A stretch of DNA of 64,000 nucleotides from Actinomadura macra NBRC 14102 (GCF_001552215.1 NZ_BCQT01000013.1:29497-93496), one strand, 5' to 3'. Shown: positions 23,422 to 32,977, counted from the stretch's first letter. The notes: a model not told the origin generated them from the letters alone. Translations and numbers: made by a program.

Positions 23422-24678
23422 CTAGGCGAGGCTTGCCCGCGCCGTGTCGATGAGGTCGTGGGCGATGCGCACGTAGTCGGCCGACAGTTCCGCGCGGATG
23501 GCGGCCTCCTCGGCGGGCGTCATCCGCACCGCGGGCGGGCGCGCGGAATGCGTGCTCAGAGCGGCGATGCGCAGGTGGGTGGGAGGGTGGCTCTCGTCCA
23601 CGCGGAGGCGCTGGCCGGCGGCGGCGCGGCGGCGGCGCTCGCGCTCGGACTCGGGGAGGGCGGCGAGCGCCGTGCGGAGATCGCCCCAGTAGTCGCTCCG
23701 GCGGTCGTTCAGCATGTGCTGCTGGACGGTGTGGACGTGCGTCGCCTCGGCGATCACGAGTGTGTCGAGCAGCCCGGCGGCATGGGACGGGGAGGCCAGG
23801 CGTGCGGCTAACGCGTCCGCGACGTACTCCGCCCGCTGGCCGGCCCGCAGGGTCAGGATGTTCTGGAGGAGGAGCACCGCGGCGACGGCGGCGCTCAGCA
23901 GAATCTGGAACAGGCGGGCGAACAGGTCGATGAAGTAGTTCAGCCGATGGTCGCGCGGGCTGGGCCGCCACAGCTGGTAGAGGCGGCCGAGCGTGGACAG
24001 GGACGTGCCCACGATCATGCCGTGCCGGGAGTCGCCGTTGACGCCGTGCGCGAGTTCGTGGCCGAGGAGCGCCACCTTCTGCTGCGGGGGGAGGACGTCC
24101 CACAGGGGCAGGCCGAGGATCAGTACACGGCGGCGGCGCCATCCGACGGTGGTGTAGGCCGCGTTGTAGGCGCCGGACGCGACGACGGCGTGGACGGGCT
24201 TGGAGCCGAGCTCGCCCGCCACCCGGTCGAGCAGGGCGAACAGGACGGGGGCGTCCTCCCGGTACCGCGCGTGCGGCGCCGTGCGCAGGCTGCCGAAACG
24301 GGGCCTGATCGCCCAGGCCACGAGCACGGCGGAGACCGCCACGACCACGGTGACGGGGTTCGGCACCGCGATCATGAGCCAGAGCGCGAACGCGACCAGG
24401 GCGACGGTGCTGGTGTGCACGCAGATCGCCAGGGTGTAGGAGGCCACCCGGGCCGGATCCCAGCCGGGACGGTGGGCCGGGGAGCGCGATACCTCCTCGT
24501 ACAGTTTCTCGACCATCCGGGTCGACCTGCGGGCCAGGAATCCCCGGGCCGGGGAATGGCTTGCCTGGACGGTGACCGCACCCCAGTCGCAATGGGCACA
24601 CCAGGCGGGAAAGCCCTCGGCCACCGACAGCGGTGCGGAGCAGTCCGGACAGCGGTCGGGGGTGCGCGCTCGGCCCAT
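23422..24678 (-). CDS. M48-family membrane metallopeptidase with N-terminal zinc ribbon
   Basis: 418 aa. The N-terminus has a CPDC...CAHC zinc ribbon (about residues 10-30). Two transmembrane helices (about 83-125) precede the peptidase, which has HELAHGVNGDS (HExxH) and the downstream glutamate region EYVADALAA. Another hydrophobic pair lies near 245-265. This is an HtpX/Ste24-like zinc protease acting at the membrane. The tail DESHPPTHLRIAAL is the usual M48 closing motif. It is convergent with the thioesterase gene and seems unrelated to steroid metabolism. Confidence 0.87.
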   Translation of the reverse strand: MGRARTPDRCPDCSAPLSVAEGFPAWCAHCDWGAVTVQASHSPARGFLARRSTRMVEKLYEEVSRSPAHRPGWDPARVASYTLAICVHTSTVALVAFALWLMIAVPNPVTVVVAVSAVLVAWAIRPRFGSLRTAPHARYREDAPVLFALLDRVAGELGSKPVHAVVASGAYNAAYTTVGWRRRRVLILGLPLWDVLPPQQKVALLGHELAHGVNGDSRHGMIVGTSLSTLGRLYQLWRPSPRDHRLNYFIDLFARLFQILLSAAVAAVLLLQNILTLRAGQRAEYVADALAARLASPSHAAGLLDTLVIAEATHVHTVQQHMLNDRRSDYWGDLRTALAALPESERERRRRAAAGQRLRVDESHPPTHLRIAALSTHSARPPAVRMTPAEEAAIRAELSADYVRIAHDLIDTARASLA

Positions 24679-24752
24679 GGCAGAAAATCATATGGGCGCG
24701 CGGCCCGCCGGGTGCGGCGCGGGCACGGCCTCTTCGTGCCGTTTCGCGTGTC

Positions 24753-25004
24753 TCAGCGCAGTTCGATCCGCGCGTTCGGTCCGCAGAAGCCGGTAATACG
24801 GTCGAGGAGTCCGCGCAGCGCCGCTGCGCCCTCCTCGCTGCCGCCCCGTTCGGCACGCGTGACGCCCGCCTCAATCTCGGCGATGAGCGTGTCACGCCGG
24901 ACGCCGGCGGAATTGGCCCAGCGCAGCAGCGCGATCAGTTCCTCGGGCGGCTCGCCGGCGGCGACCGCGTCGATCACAGGCGGCAGGCCCTCGGCACCGC
25001 TCAT
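24753..25004 (-). CDS. Small conserved-type hypothetical protein
   Basis: 83 aa from ATG 25004, with GAGGGG upstream. Predicted mostly helical (PPEELIALLRWANSAGVRRD, EGAAALRGLLDRITGF). No motif was recognised. It lies between the M48 gene and the acyl-CoA synthetase, with about 230 bp of gene-free sequence on its upstream side. Codon use fits the neighbours, supporting a real gene. Confidence 0.5.
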   Translation of the reverse strand: MSGAEGLPPVIDAVAAGEPPEELIALLRWANSAGVRRDTLIAEIEAGVTRAERGGSEEGAAALRGLLDRITGFCGPNARIELR

Positions 25005-25233
25005 GAAGTCAGGCCCCTCACTTCGGTGTCCGCGCATCGCGTCGCGGGTGGTGGTACCTCCCACAGGTCCACGTACCGGCCAAGTATGCCCGATGGCCGG
25101 CAAGTGTCCAGTTCGCGGATTTCCGGGAACCGCCGGGCCCGGCCCATTCCAGGGAACCGTTCTCGGCACACGAATTGCGGCCGGAACGACGACGGGACTT
25201 TCGTGCCCGGGCGCGGTCCGGCGTAAAAGGGGA

Positions 25234-26841
25234 TCAGGCGATGACGATCTCGCGGCGGATCACCTTGCCGGTGGCGTTGCGGGGGAGCGGCTCGGTGGTG
25301 AGGCGCCAGCGGGACGGGACCTTGAAGTAGGCGAGACGGTCGCGGGCGAAGGCCGTCAGATCCTCCTGTGACGGGACGTCGCCGGTGAATACCACGACCG
25401 CGAAGACCTCCTGGCCGAGGTCGGGGTGCGGGGCGCCGAGCACGACGCACTCCCGGACGCCGGGGAACTCGGCGAGCGCGTTCTCGATCTCGCCCGGAGA
25501 GACGTTCTCGCCACCGCGGATGATCAGGTCGGAGCGGCGGGTGGTGAGCCGGAGGCGGCCCCGCTCGAGCATGCCGATGTCGCCGGTGCGCAGCCAGCGG
25601 TCGGCACCGATGGCGTGGGCGCTCGCCTCCTCGTCCCGCCAGTAGCCGAGCATGTTGTAGGCGCTGCGGACGCAGACCTCGCCCTCCTCGCCCTCGGGCA
25701 GCGGCTTGCCGTCCGGGTCACGGATCTCCAGTTGGACGCCGACGGACGGGCGGCCGAGCGTGCCCGGCTCCTCGGCCAGGTCGGCGGGGGTCGCGGTGGC
25801 GATGCCGGTGCAGGACTCGGTAAGGCCGTAGCTGTCGACCAGTGCGCCCCGGGCCGGCGGGAACGCGGCGCGGAGCCGCTCCTTGAAGGCCGGCGAGGAC
25901 GGTGCGGAGGCCAGCGAGAAGGCGGTCAGGGACGAGGTGTCGTAGCGCGAGAGATCGCCGTGCTCGATCATCCGGTTCGCCATGGTGGGGACGGCGCCCC
26001 AGTTCGTGACGCGCTCCCGCTCGATCAGCCGCAGGACTTCGTCCACGTCGAAGCCGCCCTCGTGCATGATCACGGCGGTGCCGGTGGCGAGCCGGGGGAC
26101 GGCCAGGTTGTGCAGGCTCGCGATGTGGAACAGGGGGAGGGCGAGCAGGTAGCGGCGGACGGACCGGTCCCCGAGTTCGCGCAGGAGCGCGTCGTTGAAG
26201 CGGTGGTACTCGATCACCGATGTCAGGTTGCGGTGCGAGTGCACCGCACCCTTGGGACGGCCCGACGTCCCGCTCGTGTAGAGGATGACCGCGGGGTCGT
26301 CCTCGGCGACGTCGGGGACGTCCAGGACCGCGTCCGGATGGCGGGAGGTGAGGGCCGGGATGTCCTCGTCGATGGTGAGGACCGGCCCCGGCGTCAGCGC
26401 GGCCCGCCTGGCGTCGGCGATGACGACCGTGGGCTCGGTGTGGGCGAGGGCGTACTCGATCTCGCGGGGCGTCCACCAGGCGTTGTAGCCGACGGCGACG
26501 GCTCCGGCGGCGATGGCGGCCCAGAACGAGACGATCCAGTCCGGGCTGTTGGCGGCGTTGATGGCGACGCGGTCGCCCGGGCGGACGCCGTGGTCCTCGC
26601 GCAGGGCCCTGGCCATGGAGGCGACCGAGGCGAGGTGCTCGGCGAAGCTCATCCGGCGCGTGGCGGTGACGATGTAGTCGCGGTCGCCGAAGGACGCGGA
26701 GGCGGCCAGCACCTCCCCGAGCGACCGGGGGCGGTGGGCGAACACCGGCAGCCGGGCGCCGAGGACGTCCTCCTCGCGCAGCTCGAAGCCGCCGCCGGGG
26801 CCGGTCAGCCGCCGCATGATCTCCATCGCCGTCGTGGCCAT
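25234..26841 (-). CDS. AMP-forming acyl-CoA synthetase (FadD)
   Basis: 535 aa ANL-superfamily enzyme. P-loop-like motif YTSGTSGRPKGAVHSH, then VDSYGLTESCTG, motif A8 region RWLRTGDIGMLERGRL, and the C-terminal hinge and catalytic lysine in PLPRNATGKVIRREI. It would activate a carboxylate to its CoA thioester by way of an acyl-adenylate. The place beside the Liv-type importer and within reach of two island palindromes suggests a steroid acid or side-chain substrate. Substrate identity cannot be read from the sequence. Divergent from the broken SDR gene at 27.0 kb. Confidence 0.85.
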   Translation of the reverse strand: MATTAMEIMRRLTGPGGGFELREEDVLGARLPVFAHRPRSLGEVLAASASFGDRDYIVTATRRMSFAEHLASVASMARALREDHGVRPGDRVAINAANSPDWIVSFWAAIAAGAVAVGYNAWWTPREIEYALAHTEPTVVIADARRAALTPGPVLTIDEDIPALTSRHPDAVLDVPDVAEDDPAVILYTSGTSGRPKGAVHSHRNLTSVIEYHRFNDALLRELGDRSVRRYLLALPLFHIASLHNLAVPRLATGTAVIMHEGGFDVDEVLRLIERERVTNWGAVPTMANRMIEHGDLSRYDTSSLTAFSLASAPSSPAFKERLRAAFPPARGALVDSYGLTESCTGIATATPADLAEEPGTLGRPSVGVQLEIRDPDGKPLPEGEEGEVCVRSAYNMLGYWRDEEASAHAIGADRWLRTGDIGMLERGRLRLTTRRSDLIIRGGENVSPGEIENALAEFPGVRECVVLGAPHPDLGQEVFAVVVFTGDVPSQEDLTAFARDRLAYFKVPSRWRLTTEPLPRNATGKVIRREIVIA

Positions 26842-26900
26842 CGGACCTCCTCGTCGCCTGGCCGCAGATTCTCATCCGTGACCCCGGTCCTACCAGGTCT

Positions 26901-26915
26901 TTCCGCTGAGCGGGA
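26901..26915 (+). promoter_or_regulatory. Operator candidate, island palindrome
   Basis: TTCCGCTGAGCGGGA, in the divergent region between the acyl-CoA synthetase and the SDR/Liv operon. Confidence 0.68.
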
Positions 26916-26945
26916 TGGTCCGGCCCGGCCGGCACGCGTTCGTGT

Positions 26946-26960
26946 TCCCGGTGAGCGGGA
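26946..26960 (+). promoter_or_regulatory. Operator candidate, island palindrome (perfect)
   Basis: TCCCGGTGAGCGGGA, 45 bp from the copy at 26901, probably serving the rightward SDR/Liv operon. Confidence 0.72.
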
Positions 26961-27027
26961 CTGCGCATGGCACGTGGGCCCCGTCACATCACGATGACCG
27001 CACCGGGACACCGCAGGCGGGAGAAGC

Positions 27028-27355
27028 ATGGGAACCCTCGACGACAAGGTCGCGATCGTGACGGGCGCCGGTCAGGGCGTCGGCCAGGGCATCGCGCTGG
27101 CCCTCGCCTCGGACGGCGCGGCCGTCGCCGTGCTCGGCCGGACGACGGCCAAGCTGGAGGCGACCCGCGCGTTGATCCGCGAGCGGGGCGCCGAGGCCGA
27201 GGCGTTCGGGTGCGACGTCGCCGACACCGGGTCGATCCCCGGTCTCGTGCGAGCAGGACATCGGACGCGCGGTGCTGGCGCTCGTCCAGCCCGGCATGCG
27301 CTACCTCACCGGCGCCACCGTGCCGCTCGACGGCGGTCAGGCGAACTTCGGCTGA
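27028..27355 (+). pseudogene. SDR dehydrogenase with large internal deletion
   Basis: The N-terminal 72 residues are a normal SDR start (VAIVTGAGQGVGQGIALAL, then VLGRTTAKLEATRALI, CDVADTGSIPGLV). Homology then stops near 27250. In the next frame the C-terminal end follows directly: EQDIGRAVLALVQPGMRYLT, GATVPLDGGQANFG and a TGA. The central 110-150 residues with the catalytic Ser-Tyr-Lys are missing and the frame is changed. It is preceded by a purine-rich ribosome-binding site and two island palindromes, so it was probably once the first gene of the importer operon. Confidence 0.8.
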
Positions 27356-27428
27356 CCGTCCCGCGCCCCCCGCCGACCACCCCACCCCACTCGCCGCGCT
27401 GTGCGGCTGGTGAAAGGAGCACGACCAG

Positions 27429-28856
27429 ATGAAGGTCGATAAGTTCGGGCGCCTTGCGGCGGGAGCCGTCGCCCTCGCGCTGCTCACCACGTCCTGCGCC
27501 GGCGACCGCTCAGACACCGACGCCCAGTCCGGTACGGACGGCGGGTCCGGGACGAAGGGCGGCGCCGGAGCGGCCGCGAGCGCCTCGACGTTCGGCACGC
27601 TGCCGTCGCCGTGCGGCAAGGGTGACGCCAAGGGCGCCACCGACCAGGGCGTCACCGACGGCCAGATCAGCATCGGCTTCGGCGACGACCGGGGCTTCAC
27701 CTCGGCCCCCGGCCTGTCCAAGGAGATGGGCGACGCCGTCGCCGCGATGATCGACTGGTGCAACCAGCAGGGCGGCATCAACGGGCGCAAGATCAAGGGG
27801 AACCAGTACGACGCCGCCTACACCCAGTCGGTGAAGGTGATGCAGCAGGCGTGCAAGCAGGACTTCATGCTGGTCGGGCAGGGTTTCGCGATGGACCAGG
27901 CCGCCGAGCAGTACCGGGTGGGCTGCAAGCTGCCCACGGTCGCCGGCTTCACCGTCGGGCCGGACGCCACGATGGGCCCGATGAAGTACGAGGCCGTCCC
28001 GTACCCCGTGGACCTGATGAACATCGGCGGCCTGCGCCTCGCCGAGAAGAACCTTCCCGGCTTCAAGGACAAGACGGACGTGCTGCTGTCCACCTCACCC
28101 GCCGTCACCGCCGGCACCAACAAGATCGTCAGCGCGATGAAGGGGATCGGGGCCACACCGCTGGAGTGCGGTGTCCGGCTGAACGACGCCGGTGAGAGCA
28201 GCTACATGCCGTTCGCCGAAAAGATCAAGAAGTGCGGCGCGCAGTACCTGTGGACGTCCGAGACCCCCGACCCCGGCCAGTTCAGCCTGCTGGACTCGAT
28301 CGCGCGCGCCGGCGTCAAGCCGACCTACCTGTTCGAGGCCACCTGGTACAGCCCGTTCGTCTCCAAGTGGAACACCGCGGGCGTGGGCGACACGATGCGC
28401 ATCGGCATGATCTTCCAGCCGTTCGAGAACGCCGCGAAGGTCCCGGCGGTCAAGCAGTACATGGACCTCGTGAACACCCGCAAAGGCAAGGTCGCGCTGC
28501 TCGGCATGCAGGCCACGTCCTCGTTCCTGCTGTGGGCGCAGTCGGCGAAGGCGTGCGGCTCCACCCTCACCCGGCAGTGCGTGATCAACGAGCTGTCGAA
28601 GGTGCACGAGTGGACGGGCGGTGGCCTGCACGCGCCGACCGACCCGGGCAACAACAAGCCGGCGTCCTGCTCGCTGATGGTCAGGCTCAACGGGACGAAG
28701 TACGAGCAGGTCTTCCCGAAGAACACCGGTGAGTTCGAGTGCGGCGCCGACTTCGTCGTCAAGACCGACCCGAAGACATGGGGCACCAAGCTCGACGGCG
28801 CCCGCACGTCCACCAGGTTCCTGACCGGTGACGTCATCAAGCCGCAGACCTCCTGA
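27429..28856 (+). CDS. Substrate-binding lipoprotein of a branched-chain-type ABC importer
   Basis: 475 aa. A lipoprotein signal peptide with lipobox LLTTSC anchors it to the membrane; a Gly/Ser/Asp-rich linker (about 25-50) follows. The rest is a type-I periplasmic-binding (Leu/Ile/Val) fold, with GISIGF-like start, AMIDWCNQQGGINGRKI and several paired cysteines. Such proteins deliver solutes to LivHMGF-type transporters, which in soil actinobacteria often import aromatic or steroid acids. It heads an operon with the permease (26 bp) and two ATPases. A steroid ligand is inferred from the surroundings. Confidence 0.87.
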   Translation: MKVDKFGRLAAGAVALALLTTSCAGDRSDTDAQSGTDGGSGTKGGAGAAASASTFGTLPSPCGKGDAKGATDQGVTDGQISIGFGDDRGFTSAPGLSKEMGDAVAAMIDWCNQQGGINGRKIKGNQYDAAYTQSVKVMQQACKQDFMLVGQGFAMDQAAEQYRVGCKLPTVAGFTVGPDATMGPMKYEAVPYPVDLMNIGGLRLAEKNLPGFKDKTDVLLSTSPAVTAGTNKIVSAMKGIGATPLECGVRLNDAGESSYMPFAEKIKKCGAQYLWTSETPDPGQFSLLDSIARAGVKPTYLFEATWYSPFVSKWNTAGVGDTMRIGMIFQPFENAAKVPAVKQYMDLVNTRKGKVALLGMQATSSFLLWAQSAKACGSTLTRQCVINELSKVHEWTGGGLHAPTDPGNNKPASCSLMVRLNGTKYEQVFPKNTGEFECGADFVVKTDPKTWGTKLDGARTSTRFLTGDVIKPQTS

Positions 28857-28881
28857 CCCGACCCGCCGGAGGCGGTGACCC

Positions 28882-31146
28882 ATGACGACGTTCCTGACCT
28901 ATACCCTCCTGGGCCTGGTCCTCGGCGCGGTGTACTCCATCGCCGCCTCCGGGCTCGTCCTGACCTACAACACCTCGGGCATCTTCAACTTCGCGCACGG
29001 CGCGCAGGCGATGTTCGGCACGTTCCTGTACTGGCAGTTCACGCAGGCGTGGGGCTGGCCGACCTGGCTGGGGCTGATCGTGGTGGTCGGTCTCGTCGGG
29101 CCCGTGATGGGCGCCGCCCTGCACGCGGTGATCATGAGGGGGCTGCGCGGCACCGCCGACGTCACCCGGATCATCGTGACGGTCGCGGTGCTGCTCGGGA
29201 CGGTCTACCTGGCCCAGTGGATCTGGAACCCGGACGAGACCCGCTCGGTGGACATGTTCTTCGGCGCGGGCGCCAAGATCACCATCTCCGGCGTGGTGGT
29301 CCGCTACCACGAGATCGTCTGCCTGGTCGCCGCCGTGGCCATCGCCGCCGGGCTACGGGTGCTGTTCACCCGCAGCCGGGCGGGGGTGGTGATGCGCGGA
29401 TCGGTGGACGACCCGGACCTGCTGCGGCTGAACGGGCACGACCCCGAGCGGGCCGCGATGCTGTCGTGGGCGCTCGGCTCCACCCTCGCGGTACTGGCCG
29501 GGGTGCTGATCGTCCCGATCAGCGGCGGGTCGCTGGACGCCGACGCGCTGACGCTGCTGGTGATCGACGCGTTCGCGGCGGCGATGTTCGGGCGGCTGCG
29601 CAGCATCCCGCGCACCTTCGCCGGCGCGATGGTGCTGGGCTTGACCGCCAACTACGTGCTGGCCTACCTGCCGTCCGCCGGGACGGTCACCGGCAACCTG
29701 CGCGTCTCGCTCCCCATGATCATCTTGTTCGTGGTGCTGGTGGTACTGCCCCAGGACCGGCTGCGCGGGGCCGCGATCCGGACCCGCGAGCGGTACCGGG
29801 TCCCGACCGTCCGGTCCGCGGCGGCATGGGGCGCGGTGCTGGTCGCGGCCGTGTACCTCTACAGCCTGCTGCTCTCGGACGCGGGGATCACCATGTTCGC
29901 GCTCGGCATGATGTTCGCGATCACGGCGTTGTCGCTGACCGTCCTCACCGGATACGCGGGCGAGCTGAACCTCGCGCCGCTGTCCTTCGCGGCCATCGCC
30001 ACGATCGTGGCGTTCCACTTCGGGGTGGAGGGCAGCGGGCTCGCGGCGCGGCTGAACGTGCAGGGGGTGCTGCTGGCGGTCGTGGTGACCGCGCTGGTCG
30101 GCGGGCTCGTCGCGCTGCCCGCGCTGCGGCTGCGCGGGCTCTACCTCGCGCTGGCGACCATGGCGTTCGGGGTGTTCCTGTCCACCATGGTTCTGCGCGA
30201 CACCACCGAGCACGCGCTGTTCGGCCTGACGTTCACGCTCTTCCCCGACGGGTCGCTCGTCGTCCCGCCGCTCAAGGCCGGCCCGCTCGACCTGCGGGAC
30301 GGGCGGACGTCCCTGATGACCGCGACCGCGCTGTTCGCCCTGATCGCCGTCGGGCTCGCGGCGCTGCGGGGCAGCGGGTACGGGCGCCGGCTCGCGGCGA
30401 TGAAGGACAGCCCGGCGGCCACGGCGATGCTCGGGCAGAACCTCGTCCGGCTGAAGCTGAGCGTCTTCATGATCTCCGCGGCCATCGCGGGGCTCGGCGG
30501 CGTGCTGATGTCGGCCGCCACCGGCTCGGTCGGGCCGGAGAACTTCACGATCATCGGGAGCCTCGGGCTGCTGATGCTGGTCGTGGTCGCGGGCATCGGC
30601 TACCTCAGCGGCGCCCTGTTCGGCGGGCTGATGGCGGGCGTCGGCTCGGCCGTCCTGGTGGCCACCTTCGGCGAGCTGGCCCTGGACCACGAGGGGATGT
30701 CCTCGATCTACACCACGCTCGGCCATCTGGTGCTGGTGTTCACGGCGCTGATCGGGATGGGCGTCGGTAAGAACCCGAGCGGCTTCGTCCACGACGTGGT
30801 CGAGGGCTACCGGCCGCTGCGCGGCGCGCGACCCGTCCTGTACGGGGGCGGCGCCGTCGGCGCGGTCCTGTATGTCCTGGCGCTGACGGACGTGATCGGC
30901 GCATGGACGTTCGCGATCACGGCCCTGTGCGTGGCCATGCTCCTGCCGGTCCTCGGCCGGATGTACCGGGAGGAGAGCCGCGGGCGCGCGACGCCGCTGG
31001 AACTGCTCGGCGTCGACGAGCCGTACACCGACGAACTGCGCGCCAGGCTCGACCGCGAACTGGGCCTGCCCGCCGCCCCGAGCCGGGCGATCCCTCGTCC
31101 TGCGCCCGTCCCGGCCGAGAGGGGAGAGGCCAGTGTCACTGCTTGA
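28882..31146 (+). CDS. Fused LivH-LivM permease
   Basis: 754 aa, made of two permeases that are usually separate. Residues about 1-290 are LivH-like (NTSGIFNFAHGAQAMFGTFL; RGSVDDPDLLRLNGHDPER). Residues about 310-620 are LivM-like (LTVLTGYAGELNLAPLSFAA, MKDSPAATAMLGQN). Many membrane helices are visible throughout. The C-terminal 130 residues add two more hydrophobic helices and a cytoplasmic tail ending in Pro-rich sequence. Together with the binding protein and two ATPases it forms the importer. GGAGG precedes the ATG; the 3' end overlaps the livG start by 14 bp. Confidence 0.87.
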   Translation: MTTFLTYTLLGLVLGAVYSIAASGLVLTYNTSGIFNFAHGAQAMFGTFLYWQFTQAWGWPTWLGLIVVVGLVGPVMGAALHAVIMRGLRGTADVTRIIVTVAVLLGTVYLAQWIWNPDETRSVDMFFGAGAKITISGVVVRYHEIVCLVAAVAIAAGLRVLFTRSRAGVVMRGSVDDPDLLRLNGHDPERAAMLSWALGSTLAVLAGVLIVPISGGSLDADALTLLVIDAFAAAMFGRLRSIPRTFAGAMVLGLTANYVLAYLPSAGTVTGNLRVSLPMIILFVVLVVLPQDRLRGAAIRTRERYRVPTVRSAAAWGAVLVAAVYLYSLLLSDAGITMFALGMMFAITALSLTVLTGYAGELNLAPLSFAAIATIVAFHFGVEGSGLAARLNVQGVLLAVVVTALVGGLVALPALRLRGLYLALATMAFGVFLSTMVLRDTTEHALFGLTFTLFPDGSLVVPPLKAGPLDLRDGRTSLMTATALFALIAVGLAALRGSGYGRRLAAMKDSPAATAMLGQNLVRLKLSVFMISAAIAGLGGVLMSAATGSVGPENFTIIGSLGLLMLVVVAGIGYLSGALFGGLMAGVGSAVLVATFGELALDHEGMSSIYTTLGHLVLVFTALIGMGVGKNPSGFVHDVVEGYRPLRGARPVLYGGGAVGAVLYVLALTDVIGAWTFAITALCVAMLLPVLGRMYREESRGRATPLELLGVDEPYTDELRARLDRELGLPAAPSRAIPRPAPVPAERGEASVTA

Positions 31147-31866
31147 GACCCGCGGGGTCACCGTCCGGTTCGGTGGCAATACCGCCGTGGACGACGTCGG
31201 CCTCACGATGGCCGAGGGCCGGATCACCGGGCTGATCGGACCGAACGGCGCCGGCAGACCACGATGTTCAACACGATCACCGGGCTACAGAGGCCCGCGT
31301 CCGGGCAGGTGCTCCTGGACGGCGCCGACATCACCAAGCTGTCCCCGGCCAAGCGCGCGCGGCGCGGCATGGCGCGGACCTTCCAGCGGCTGGAGCTGTT
31401 CCTGTCGCTGTCGGTGCGCGACAACGTCCGGGTCGCCGGAGACGTCCTGCGCGGCACCACCCGCAAGCGCTTCGACCTGGACGAGGCGACGGACAAGATC
31501 CTGGAGCGTACGGGGCTCACCGACATCGCCGATCGCGACGTCTCCGACATCCCCATCGGCCGGGCCCGCGTCGTGGAGGTGGCGCGCGCACTGATGACCT
31601 CACCGCGCCTCCTGTTGCTGGACGAGCCCGCCTCCGGCCAGACCGAACGCGAGACCGACGCGTTCGCCGAGATGCTCACCGCCCTGGCGGACGAGGGCCT
31701 GGCGATCTGCCTCGTCGAGCATGACCTGCCCCTCGTCATGGGGCTGTGCTCCACGATCCACGTCCTCGACTACGGCGCGCTCATCGCGTCCGGCACGCCG
31801 AAGGAGATCCGGGAGTCGCCCGAGGTCATCGCCGCGTATATCGGGACTGAGGAGGCTCCCAAATGA
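31133..31866 (+). pseudogene. LivG-type ABC ATPase with a 1-bp deletion in Walker A
   Basis: The first frame (31133 on) encodes TRGVTVRFGGNTAVDDVGLT and GLIGPNGAG, then breaks at 31256, where GGC-AGA-CCA replaces the expected GGC-AAG-ACC. One A is missing, exactly in the Walker A lysine codon. The shifted frame continues MFNTITGLQRP, a Q-loop region ARTFQRLELF, a signature-like IPIGRARVVEVARALM, Walker B LLLLDEPASG and the H-loop LVEHDLPLV to a stop at 31866. Without correction no ATPase can be made. Because SBP, permease and LivF look intact, a sequencing or assembly error is a serious alternative to a true mutation. The signature LSGGQ is also altered (IPIGRAR). Confidence 0.8.
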
Positions 31867-32612
31867 GCGAAGCGAACCGGGGGGGCACCCTTCCGCAGAC
31901 GGAACAGCCGGGCGAGGACCCGTTGCTGGAACTGGCGGGGATCCGGGCGGGATACGGCGCGATCGAGGTGCTGCACGGCGTGGACCTGGTGCTGCGGCCC
32001 GGGTCACTGCTGGCGCTGCTCGGCCCGAACGGCGGCGGGAAGTCCACCACCATGCGCGTGTGCGCCGGCCTGCATCCCCCGACCGGGGGCGAGCTGCGGT
32101 TCGCCGGGCGGACGGTCAACGGCGTCTCGGCGCAGGACGCGGCGCGGCTGGGCGTGTGCTCCATCCCCGAGGGGCGCGGCATCTTCCCCAACCTGACGGT
32201 CCGGGAGAACCTGTGGGCCGCCACCGGGACGGGCGCCCGGTTGGAGGACGTGGAGGACAGGGCATACGCACGGTTCCCCGTCCTCGGGGAGCGGCGCCAC
32301 CAGCTCGCCGGATCGATGTCCGGTGGCGAGCAGCAGATGCTGGCGCTCTCGCGCGCCCTCGGCACCGATCCGGCGGTGCTCCTGCTCGACGAGCTGTCCA
32401 TGGGCCTCGCGCCCATGATCGTCACACGGATGTACGAGACCGTCGCGGAGCTGGTCGAGGGGGGCCTGTCGGTGCTGGTCGCCGAGCAGTTCGCCCGCGC
32501 CGTGCTGCCGATCGCCGACACCGCGGCGCTGATGCTGCACGGTCGCGTGGTGGCCGCCGGCCCGCCCGCCGCGATCGAAGACCGGTTGTCCAGCGACTAT
32601 CTGGGAGGTTGA
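31863..32612 (+). CDS. LivF-type ABC transporter ATPase
   Basis: 249 aa ABC ATPase. Walker A GPNGGGKST (about residues 58-66), Q-loop region CSIPEGRGIFPNLTVRENL, signature MSGGEQQMLALSRAL, Walker B VLLLDELSMGLAP and a switch region EQFARA in which the usual H-loop His is replaced (VAEQFARAVLP, as common in LivF). The first 25 residues are a poorly conserved leader. ATG 31863 overlaps the livG stop (ATGA). It completes the importer. Confidence 0.9.
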   Translation: MSEANRGGTLPQTEQPGEDPLLELAGIRAGYGAIEVLHGVDLVLRPGSLLALLGPNGGGKSTTMRVCAGLHPPTGGELRFAGRTVNGVSAQDAARLGVCSIPEGRGIFPNLTVRENLWAATGTGARLEDVEDRAYARFPVLGERRHQLAGSMSGGEQQMLALSRALGTDPAVLLLDELSMGLAPMIVTRMYETVAELVEGGLSVLVAEQFARAVLPIADTAALMLHGRVVAAGPPAAIEDRLSSDYLGG

Positions 32613-32618
32613 CCGACC

Positions 32619-32969
32619 ATGCTCACCGAGGAACGGCGCCGCAGGTTCAAGGACGACGTGGCGCGGCAGAAGCTCAAGACCGACCAGTTCCGCTATGACG
32701 GGGTGCTCCGCGTCGTGGGGGCCGTCCTGATGGTCGCGGGCGTCGCGGGCGTCTTCGTCGCCTACAACGTCTCGCTGACGCAGGACGACCTGCGCGACGT
32801 CGGCTCGCTCCAGACCCTCGCCATCGGCTTCCTGGGGCTGACCGTCCTGGGCGGCGCCCTGTATCTGGCGGCGGCCGTCACCCGTGTCCTGCGCCTGTGG
32901 CTCCTGCGCCAGCTGGCGGACTCCGAGGCCCAGGCGGACCGGATCGCCGCCGCCCTTGAGTCCCGGTGA
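32619..32969 (+). CDS. Small two-helix membrane protein
   Basis: 116 aa, 6 bp after livF. Charged N-terminus (LTEERRRRFKDDVARQKLK), two transmembrane helices (about 30-53 and 66-90), and a charged C-terminal helix. No family recognised. Its position at the end of the importer operon suggests an accessory or regulatory subunit of the transporter, but nothing in the sequence proves it. Confidence 0.7.
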   Translation: MLTEERRRRFKDDVARQKLKTDQFRYDGVLRVVGAVLMVAGVAGVFVAYNVSLTQDDLRDVGSLQTLAIGFLGLTVLGGALYLAAAVTRVLRLWLLRQLADSEAQADRIAAALESR

Positions 32970-32977
32970 CGCGGGGC

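Noticed and set aside
21788..24895. Minus-strand open frame of over 1000 codons through FadE34, the thioesterase and the M48 gene
   Set aside because: A shadow frame rich in Arg/Pro/Ala with no domain; it crosses genes on both strands that have intact catalytic motifs.
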